DNA from: an uncultured Anaerolineaceae bacterium
GTDB taxonomy: Bacteria > Chloroflexota > Anaerolineae > Anaerolineales > Anaerolineaceae
Reading direction: 5' to 3'
DNA: 7,006 bases
Assembly: GCA_937894825.1 (NCBI GenBank)
Contig: CALCQT010000407.1
Coordinates: forward strand, 1-7,006
The notes beneath the pieces were generated by a model that was given only the letters and a program-made list of their open reading frames with translations, searched no databases and had not been told where the DNA came from. This document shows, in pieces, positions 1 through 4,480 of this stretch. How positions within the stretch are numbered: position 1 is the stretch's first letter; every line of letters begins with the position of its first letter. Both the position numbers and the translations under genes were made by a program.

Positions 1-231
1 ACCCGTTTCGATGCGCGGTTCTTTCGTTTCGTCGATGTCTTTCAGGCGGGTCGGTTCCGCCGGTTGGAGCGCGTGCATCCGTCCGCCGGTCACCTGTTTC
101 AGCCGCGGCGTTTCCTCGACAATTTCTTCCACCATGCTTCCATAAGCGCCGCAGCCGGGACAGCGTCCCAGAAATTTCGGATTGCTCCGCCCGCACTGCT
201 GGCAGATATAGCGCGTATACGTTTTTGACAT
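1..231 (-). CDS. radA: RadA/Sms DNA repair ATPase, N-terminal 77 residues (partial)
   Basis: This is the amino-terminal part of RadA, a RecA-like ATPase with a Lon-like C-terminal domain that drives branch migration of recombination intermediates in the cytoplasm. The gene runs off the left edge, so the ATPase and Lon-like domains are not visible. The reverse complement starts at the ATG at 231 and reads MSKTYTRYICQQCGRSNPKF. Four cysteines form a CxxC...CxxC zinc finger (CQQCG at residues 10-14, CPGCG about 14 residues later), which is the family hallmark. The visible part ends at RIETG, which in RadA proteins lies directly before the conserved start of the ATPase core. The start is supported by the usual short stretch before the zinc finger. 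No Shine-Dalgarno sequence precedes it; a perfect TATAAT lies 6 nt upstream instead. It is divergent from the kinase locus across the palindromic element. Confidence 0.9.
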   Translation of the reverse strand, partial: MSKTYTRYICQQCGRSNPKFLGRCPGCGAYGSMVEEIVEETPRLKQVTGGRMHALQPAEPTRLKDIDETKEPRIETG

Positions 232-237
232 GGGTTT

Positions 238-243
238 ATTATA
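238..243 (-). promoter_or_regulatory. Candidate -10 box of a leaderless radA promoter
   Basis: Read on the minus strand, a perfect TATAAT is followed by only six bases (AAACCC) and then the radA ATG. The usual 6-7 nt between a -10 box and the transcription start would place the start at or within a base or two of the ATG, so the mRNA would be leaderless. This agrees with the missing Shine-Dalgarno sequence. No good -35 hexamer is seen at the normal spacing (about 261-266). The call is inferred from sequence only. Confidence 0.45.
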
Positions 244-264
244 AGCGTAATAATCAGTGAACTA

Positions 265-297
265 TTGTTGGGTTTTTAGAGCTTCACGCCAAAAGTC
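265..297 (+). repeat. Left 33-nt end repeat of the palindromic element
   Basis: The segment has flanks TTGTTGGGTTTTT and CCAAAAGTC around the core AGAGCTTCACG. The same flanks recur in the same orientation and spacing at 590-622 (12 of 13 and 9 of 9 matches). The 8-bp core GCTTCACG (281-288) appears there as its reverse complement. The repeat overlaps the outer inverted arm of the element and may mark its true left boundary. Confidence 0.6.
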
Positions 298-333
298 CAG
301 ATTTTCCTTATAACAAATTTGTCATCTCGACTC

Positions 334-401
334 TCGAAGATGCCCTTGGGTACCGACGGGACGTCTATGACACCCTTTCAGGTACCCAAGGGCATCTTCG
401 A
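334..401. repeat. Perfect 21-bp stem hairpin (left REP-like unit)
   Basis: Bases 334-354 and 381-401 are perfect reverse complements over 21 bp (TCGAAGATGCCC...GGTACC), separated by a 26-nt loop (355-380). It is the longest perfect inverted repeat noticed in the window and would form a very stable hairpin in DNA or RNA. It sits inside the left unit (321-418), between the shared 5' block GTCATCTCGACTCTCGA and the shared 3' block GCGGAGAGACCCTCAA. No run of T follows on either strand, so it does not look like an intrinsic terminator. Confidence 0.85.
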
Positions 402-538
402 AGCGGAGAGACCCTCAACGATCATTTCGAGGCTGAAATTTTCCGAGCTAAAATTCTCAGTAAAAAAGGTGGATAATTTTCGCATAACTTGCCTATGGAA
501 AGATTCAGACCTCTGATAGATTTTGAGGGTCTCTCCGC

Positions 539-570
539 CTCGAAAACGGCTGGGAAACGCCATTTTCGAG
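539..570. repeat. 12-bp stem hairpin (right REP-like unit)
   Basis: CTCGAAAACGGC (539-550) pairs with GCCATTTTCGAG (559-570) with one C/A mismatch and an 8-nt loop (TGGGAAAC). It is the counterpart of the left hairpin inside the inverted second unit (523-582). The base of the stem (TCGAA) is shared with the left unit, but the distal stem and loop differ completely. Confidence 0.75.
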
Positions 571-589
571 AGTCGAGATGACAGCTTTG

Positions 590-622
590 TTGTTGGATTT
601 TTGGCGTGAAGCACCAAAAGTC
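590..622 (+). repeat. Right 33-nt end repeat, with core inverted relative to the left copy
   Basis: The segment has flanks TTGTTGGATTTTT and CCAAAAGTC around the core GGCGTGAAGCA. The flanks match the left copy at 265-297 directly, while CGTGAAGC (605-612) is the exact reverse complement of GCTTCACG (281-288). TTTTGG at 599-604 can pair with CCAAAA at 614-619, so this end forms a small hairpin with a 9-nt loop. Confidence 0.6.
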
Positions 623-661
623 AATGCCGTTCGATAACCGATGAGCCTGAGGGATGTTTGG

Positions 662-667
662 TAAAAT
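662..667 (+). promoter_or_regulatory. Candidate -10 box upstream of the kinase gene
   Basis: TAAAAT lies 9 nt before the ATG at 677 and fits the TANNNT form of a -10 box. A transcription start 6-7 nt downstream would fall just ahead of the start codon, giving a leaderless or nearly leaderless mRNA. The nearest purine-rich run (GAGGGA, about 649-654) is more than 20 nt from the ATG, too far for a ribosome binding site. No clear -35 hexamer is visible. Confidence 0.3.
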
Positions 668-676
668 AAAAACGAT

Positions 677-1825
677 ATGAAACGAAGTGAATTTACAGAG
701 ACCTTCCTGCGGATCAATAATTTCTATCGGGAATGCCTTAACTTATTGGAAGAAATCTCGCTGGAATCTCTGCTGCACAAGATTGCGCTGATGGCTTCAT
801 CGTTCACCAGCGCCAGCTATTGCGTTTGCGGTGTGGTTGACGCAAAAGACGATTTCTATAAATTTCATATCTCCGGTTTTACTGCGGTTGAGCTTGACTT
901 GATGGCGAATGCGGACCCTGCCCGGAAACTGACCGTTCAAAACATTCATTCGGACGTCCCCATTAATACCAATCGAATCAAGGATCATCCGGATTCGTTG
1001 GATTTTTTGCCGGTTCGCCAGCCGTTTATTTCATCGTTACTGTATATCCCGGTTTTCTATGCCGGCGATAAAAAAGGAGCGATCATCCTTGCCAATAAAA
1101 TCGGGGCCGATCAATTTTGTGAAGAAGATCAACACTTGGCTGAAACGCTGGCCGTTTATGCCGGGATTGCGCTTAACACCCTGATTGTGAATGAACAGAT
1201 TGTCGCCCGTGAACAGATCCTCTCCAAGCGGAATGAAGATTTGGCGCTGCTGAACGAACTGGCGAAGCTTTTTGCCAGCTCGGTTACGCGCCAGGAAGTC
1301 ATTGTCGAAGAGACCATGCGCCATGTGATGGGATATCTGGATATTGAGATCGGCGAATTTTTTTTGCAGGATGAAGAGAACCCGCACACCTATCAGATGA
1401 TCTATAAAGAGGGACATTCGTTGACGACCAGCCTGTTCGGTTTTTCAACCGTTTCCACAGAGGAAGGAATTATCGGCACGACGGTCGGGACAAAAAAGAC
1501 CTACCTTTTGTCGGACGAGGAGCTTACAATTATTAACAGTAAAAAGGCCACGCCGGTTCAATTGAATTACGCGGTCTGCCTGCCGCTGATTTCGAGTGAA
1601 GGCGTTTTGGGCGTGATGTGCCTGGCGACCCGGCTGATCAAGGGCACTGAGTCCACACTCAATCTGCAATTCCTGTCTTCCATCGCCAGCTGGATCGCGA
1701 CGATGATTCAGGACATTCGCCTGACCCGGAATCAAAAACGGATCGCGATTCTTGAAGAACGCGAACGGATCGGCATGGACCTGCATGACGGCGTGATCCA
1801 GTCCATCTATGGCGTCGGCAATTGA
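677..1825 (+). CDS. N-terminal fragment of the kinase: two GAF domains plus H-box
   Basis: This 382-residue frame has no membrane segment or signal peptide, so the product would be cytoplasmic. GAF domain 1 spans about residues 25-170, including SLLYIPVFYAGDKKGAIILA. A short coiled linker with REQILSKRNEDLALLNELAK follows. GAF domain 2 spans about 195-350, including VCLPLISSEGVLGVMCLAT. The frame ends in the first dimerisation helix, EERERIGMDLHDGVIQSIYGVGN, with the phosphoacceptor His at residue 370, and stops at TGA 1823-1825. The ligand of the GAF domains cannot be read from sequence. Without the second helix and the ATPase domain the fragment cannot autophosphorylate. The ATG at 677 has no Shine-Dalgarno sequence but follows a TAAAAT box. 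If translated, it may survive as a sensory remnant, but loss of function is more likely. Confidence 0.7.
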   Translation: MKRSEFTETFLRINNFYRECLNLLEEISLESLLHKIALMASSFTSASYCVCGVVDAKDDFYKFHISGFTAVELDLMANADPARKLTVQNIHSDVPINTNRIKDHPDSLDFLPVRQPFISSLLYIPVFYAGDKKGAIILANKIGADQFCEEDQHLAETLAVYAGIALNTLIVNEQIVAREQILSKRNEDLALLNELAKLFASSVTRQEVIVEETMRHVMGYLDIEIGEFFLQDEENPHTYQMIYKEGHSLTTSLFGFSTVSTEEGIIGTTVGTKKTYLLSDEELTIINSKKATPVQLNYAVCLPLISSEGVLGVMCLATRLIKGTESTLNLQFLSSIASWIATMIQDIRLTRNQKRIAILEERERIGMDLHDGVIQSIYGVGN

Positions 1826-2306
1826 CGCGCTGAACGGTACAATTCGGGATATCCGTTCCTATATTATGAATCTGAAACCGGCCCGGCTGACCAATGAAAA
1901 TCTGGTCCAGAGTCTGCGCCGGCTGGCGAACGATTTCCATTCGAATACATTAGTGGATACGAATTTCCATCCGATGATTGAGGATATTGATAATCTGAGC
2001 GAAGAGCATGTCAACACGTTTTACCTGATCTGCAAAGAGGCGCTCTCCAATATCACCAAACATGCACAGGCCAATAAAGTGACGGTTGCCTTTTATGAAT
2101 TGGAGGACCGTTATATTCTTGAAGTCCGGGATGATGGGATCGGGTTTGATCCCGGTCAGGATCGTAAACCATCCAGTCATGGGCTGTCGAATATGGTTGT
2201 TCGGACGAAAAATCTGGGCGGTGACATTGAATTATCTTCGGAGCCTGGCAGCGGCACCTCGGTTTTGGCCTGGCTTCCGAAAAAAGTAAAAAAGAAGGCG
2301 GAATGA
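1809..2306 (+). CDS. C-terminal fragment of the kinase: HATPase_c domain
   Basis: This 165-residue frame begins in the remaining part of the second dimerisation helix (AIDALNGTIRDIRSYIMNLKP) and then carries a complete ATP-binding domain. The N-box is YLICKEALSNITKHAQANKV, the G1 box is VRDDGIGFDPG, and the G2 region is SSHGLSNMVVRTKNLGG followed by PGSGTSVLAWLP. It overlaps the upstream fragment by 17 nt in a different frame. The ATG at 1809 lies inside the former coding sequence and has no ribosome binding site, so it is probably not an evolved start; termination at 1825 could permit reinitiation. The stop TGA overlaps the methyltransferase ATG, so translation of this piece may still help expression of the next gene. 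On its own the ATPase domain lacks a phosphoacceptor His. Confidence 0.6.
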   Translation: MASAIDALNGTIRDIRSYIMNLKPARLTNENLVQSLRRLANDFHSNTLVDTNFHPMIEDIDNLSEEHVNTFYLICKEALSNITKHAQANKVTVAFYELEDRYILEVRDDGIGFDPGQDRKPSSHGLSNMVVRTKNLGGDIELSSEPGSGTSVLAWLPKKVKKKAE

Positions 2307-3070
2307 ACGACCAGTTGCAAAAACAAGGCTATTCAGAAAAAGCGGCGGACCGCGGCGAGCCCTCCTATGTCTGGCGGGATGGACAGCGGCGCCGGATGGG
2401 GATGATTGAAACTGCGGCAGGGGAGCGCATGCGCGGCATTCTGTTGGAGGATGGCTGCGGCGTCGGTTCTTATTTGAACCGTATGGCCAGACAGGCCGCC
2501 TTTTCGGTCGGACTGGAGATTGAGTTTGAGCGCGGACAGACGGCGTTTACGAAGGCCGATCCGTCGCGGACGGCTGTTGTGAACAGCCCCGGCGAGGCAC
2601 TGCCTTTCGCGAATGACCTTTTTGATCTGGTTCTCAGCCACGAAGTCATTGAACACGTGGAGGACGACCGGATCTGTGTCGCCGAAATAGTGCGCTGTCT
2701 GAAACCCGGCGGACGGCTGGTGCTGTTCTGCCCGAACCGTGGTTACCCTTTCGAAACGCATGGGGTCTATTGGAAAGGGGAATACCATTTCGGGAATAAA
2801 TTTCTGGTGAATTATCTGCCGCGGCGCTGGCGGGACCGGCTGGCCCCGCATGTCAATGTTTATACCGCCGGGGATTTGGAGAAGCTTTTTAGCGGACTGC
2901 CGGTAAAATTCATAAATCGCACGATAATTTTCGGGGCGTACGATAATATTATTGGGCGCACCGGAATTTTTGGAAAAATGCTGCGCGGGTTACTGCAAGG
3001 GCTGGAAAAAACACCTTTGAAAATATTTGGGTTGTCTCATTTTTGGGTGGTCGAAAAAACGGGATTGTAG
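2303..3070 (+). CDS. Class I SAM-dependent methyltransferase (Methyltransf_11 type)
   Basis: This 255-residue protein is predicted to transfer a methyl group from S-adenosylmethionine to an unknown substrate. SAM-binding motif I is ILLEDGCGVGSY (residues 46-57), followed by an acidic strand end in VGLEIE (69-74). The next motif, GEALPFANDLFDLVLSHEVIEHVED (97-121), is split here only by its length and is typical of the Methyltransf_11 family. KPGGRLVLFCPNRGYPFETH (134-153) gives the strand 5 region and a family-specific loop. The C-terminal part is less familiar. There is no signal peptide or membrane segment. The ATG overlaps the kinase stop as ATGA (2303-2306), with GAAGG a few bases upstream, so translation is probably coupled to the broken kinase gene. 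I do not recognise a specific subfamily; small-molecule, lipid or cell-envelope substrates are all possible. Confidence 0.85.
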   Translation: MNDQLQKQGYSEKAADRGEPSYVWRDGQRRRMGMIETAAGERMRGILLEDGCGVGSYLNRMARQAAFSVGLEIEFERGQTAFTKADPSRTAVVNSPGEALPFANDLFDLVLSHEVIEHVEDDRICVAEIVRCLKPGGRLVLFCPNRGYPFETHGVYWKGEYHFGNKFLVNYLPRRWRDRLAPHVNVYTAGDLEKLFSGLPVKFINRTIIFGAYDNIIGRTGIFGKMLRGLLQGLEKTPLKIFGLSHFWVVEKTGL

Positions 3071-3134
3071 TCCCTGGACCGAATAAATACAGGCGCCGGC
3101 GGAATACCGAAACCGGCGAAAGAAACAGGTTGGT

Positions 3135-4457
3135 ATGAAATACTATATTTGGACTGAAGGATGCCAGATGAACGTCGCGGATTCACAGCGATTGGCGTCG
3201 GCATTGGAACAATTGGGATACGATGAGGCGGATCAGGCGGAGACCGCGGATTTGATCGTTTTGAACACCTGCGTCGTCCGTCAAAGCGCGGAGGACAAGG
3301 CGATCGGGCGGCTCAGTTCGCTGAAACCGCTCAAAAATCAGAACCCGGACCTGATCCTGGGATTGATGGGCTGCATGGTGGGTTCCGGAACTCAAGCCCC
3401 ACTCCGGCGGAAGTTGCCTTATGTGGATGTATTTGCGCCGCCCTCCGATCCCCGACCGATCATCGACTTTGTTGAGGAACGGTTTTCCCGGGAGACAGCA
3501 GCTCCGGAACATGAACGGATGGAAAAATTCATCTGGCAGGACGGGGAGTTGACGCTGCCGGCCCGGGAGCGGGAACGTCCGGTGAGCGCGTATATTCCGA
3601 TCGTCTACGGTTGTTCGCACGCCTGCACTTATTGCATTATTCCTTACAAGCGCGGAGCGGAGCGCAGCCGCGATCCGCAGGAAATTATGGCGCATGCCGA
3701 GTCGTTGGCCCGGCAAGGCGTGAAAGAGGTGACGCTGCTGGGGCAAATTGTCGATCGCTATGGCCAAGACCGCCCGGATTATCCCTCATTGGCCGGGCTG
3801 CTGGCTATGATTCACGAAATTGATGGGATTGAACGGATCCGCTTTTTAACCAGTCATCCGAACTGGATGACGGACGACCTGCTGAAGACCGTGCGTTCGC
3901 TGCCGAAAGTGATGCGTCACATCGAAGTGCCCGCGCAGGCCGGCAATGATACTGTGCTGGCGAACATGCGTCGCGGATATACCGACAGCCAATACCGTGC
4001 GCTGGTGTCCAGGATTCGGGCGGAAATCCCCGGCGTCTCCATCGGTACCGACGTGATTGTCGGTTTCCCCGGCGAGACGGAGGAACAATTCGAGGATACC
4101 GTCCGGCAGCTGCAGGATTTGAAGCTGGACGTGGTTCATCTGGCCCGCTATTCGCCGCGCACCGGTACCGTGTCGGAACGGACCATGGCGGATGACGTGC
4201 CGGATGCCGAAAAATGGCGCCGGTTTCGCATCATTGAGGAACTGCAGGAGCAGGTTGCCGCGGATCTGCACGCCAAGCTGTTGGATCAGACCGTGACCGT
4301 GTTATTTGAGGAAAAGCGGAAAAATCGCTGGGTTGGCCGGACGGAGAACATGGATTTGGTCTTCACGGAAAGCGAACAGGATCTGACCGGAAAAATCCTG
4401 CCGGTCAAAATCAATTGGACCGGACCGTGGACATTGATCGGAGATCTCTGCGAATAG
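3135..4457 (+). CDS. miaB: tRNA-2-methylthio-N6-dimethylallyladenosine synthase MiaB
   Basis: MiaB is a radical SAM methylthiotransferase that converts i6A37 to ms2i6A37 in tRNAs reading codons that start with U. The 440 residues match the family length. The N-terminal UPF0004 domain carries the three cysteines for the auxiliary iron-sulfur cluster: C10 (EGCQMN), C46 (NTCVVR) and C80 (MGCMV). The radical SAM cluster motif is GCSHACTYCIIP with C160, C164 and C167. A C-terminal TRAM domain covers about residues 378-438. RimO and MtaB are less likely given GCQMN and the YKRGAERSR block. Some positions differ from the textbook MiaB sequence: LLGQIVDRYG (201-210) where LLGQNVNxYG is usual, and IEVPAQAGND (263-272) where an LPVQSGS-like block is usual; I associate this variant with Chloroflexota. 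A weak AGG at 3127-3129 sits 5 nt before the ATG. mutS2 follows 23 nt after the stop. Confidence 0.87.
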   Translation: MKYYIWTEGCQMNVADSQRLASALEQLGYDEADQAETADLIVLNTCVVRQSAEDKAIGRLSSLKPLKNQNPDLILGLMGCMVGSGTQAPLRRKLPYVDVFAPPSDPRPIIDFVEERFSRETAAPEHERMEKFIWQDGELTLPARERERPVSAYIPIVYGCSHACTYCIIPYKRGAERSRDPQEIMAHAESLARQGVKEVTLLGQIVDRYGQDRPDYPSLAGLLAMIHEIDGIERIRFLTSHPNWMTDDLLKTVRSLPKVMRHIEVPAQAGNDTVLANMRRGYTDSQYRALVSRIRAEIPGVSIGTDVIVGFPGETEEQFEDTVRQLQDLKLDVVHLARYSPRTGTVSERTMADDVPDAEKWRRFRIIEELQEQVAADLHAKLLDQTVTVLFEEKRKNRWVGRTENMDLVFTESEQDLTGKILPVKINWTGPWTLIGDLCE

Positions 4458-4467
4458 AATTTGGTTC

Positions 4468-4472
4468 AGGGG
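4468..4472 (+). promoter_or_regulatory. Shine-Dalgarno sequence that sets the mutS2 start at TTG 4481
   Basis: AGGGG lies 8 nt before the TTG at 4481-4483, good spacing for a ribosome binding site. The in-frame ATG at 4415 is inside miaB and has no such site, and the GTG at 4472 overlaps the AGGGG. Starting at TTG gives MDKKTLTMLEF, which matches the usual beginning of MutS2 proteins. Confidence 0.75.
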
Positions 4473-4480
4473 TGTGTACC

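Larger units (their letters stand above)
274..619. repeat. Nested palindromic (REP/MITE-like) intergenic element
   Basis: This non-coding element fills most of the 445-nt gap between radA and the kinase. Outer arms 274-299 and 594-619 are inverted repeats matching at 23 of 26 positions. Inside them, 321-342 and 561-582 pair at 21 of 22 positions, starting with GTCATCTCGACTCTCGA. Further in, 403-418 and 523-538 pair perfectly over 16 bp (GCGGAGAGACCCTCAA). Between the second and third arm sets, each side carries its own hairpin (334-401 on the left, 539-570 on the right). The whole could fold as a branched cruciform or, if transcribed, a large structured RNA. The GTCATCTCGAC...GGAGAGACC wording resembles dispersed REP-like repeats I recall from several environmental phyla, but copy number cannot be judged here. 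No transposase is present and no clear target-site duplication is seen. The central segment of about 100 nt (421-520) holds only a weak inverted repeat (433-442 with 450-460). Confidence 0.8.
677..2306 (+). pseudogene. Disrupted double-GAF sensor histidine kinase
   Basis: Together the two reading frames here make up one soluble kinase of the HisKA_3/HATPase_c class (NarX/LiaS-like). It has two GAF sensory domains, the H-box ERERIGMDLHDGVIQ, and an ATP-binding domain with N, G1 and G2 motifs. The frames change at about 1811-1820. Intact relatives, from memory, have about 55 residues from the phosphoacceptor His to the LRP-like motif ending the second dimerisation helix. Here only about 33 can be assembled (HDGVIQSIYGVG, then AIDALNGTIRD...MNLKP). 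Roughly 23 residues, about 70 nt, are therefore missing; the frame relation requires a loss of 3n+2 nt (for example 68, 71 or 74). A single-base sequencing error cannot explain the missing helix tips. Both halves otherwise look well preserved, so the lesion may be recent. No response regulator lies next to it. Confidence 0.75.

Noticed and set aside
261..276. Target-site duplication flanking the palindromic element
   Set aside because: The only direct repeats near the ends (265-277 and 590-602) extend into the inverted arms, so they are not a clean duplication outside the element.
334..401. Hairpin as a bidirectional terminator or CRISPR-like repeat
   Set aside because: No T-run follows on either strand, and there is no array of regularly spaced direct repeats.
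319..617. Short open frames on both strands in the intergenic region, sharing the string SRLSKM
   Set aside because: They lie inside the palindromic element and share peptide strings only because the DNA is an inverted repeat. There is no ribosome binding site and no domain-like composition.
1814..1826. Programmed +1 frameshift at AAT TGA C joining the two kinase frames
   Set aside because: TGAC resembles the prfB frameshift stop context, but no upstream Shine-Dalgarno-like stimulator is present, AAT to ATT slippage pairs poorly, and the joined protein would still lack about 23 residues of the helical hairpin.
3094..3118. Possible terminator (CGCCGG/CCGGCG stem) between the methyltransferase and miaB
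   Set aside because: The stem is only 6 bp with a 13-nt loop and is followed by AAAGAAACAGG, with no T-run. It is not a convincing intrinsic terminator.
3183..3767. Long minus-strand open frame opposite miaB (and similar ones opposite mutS2 at 4496-5185 and 6257-6892)
   Set aside because: They are antisense shadows of well-supported plus-strand genes, with no recognisable domains or start signals.
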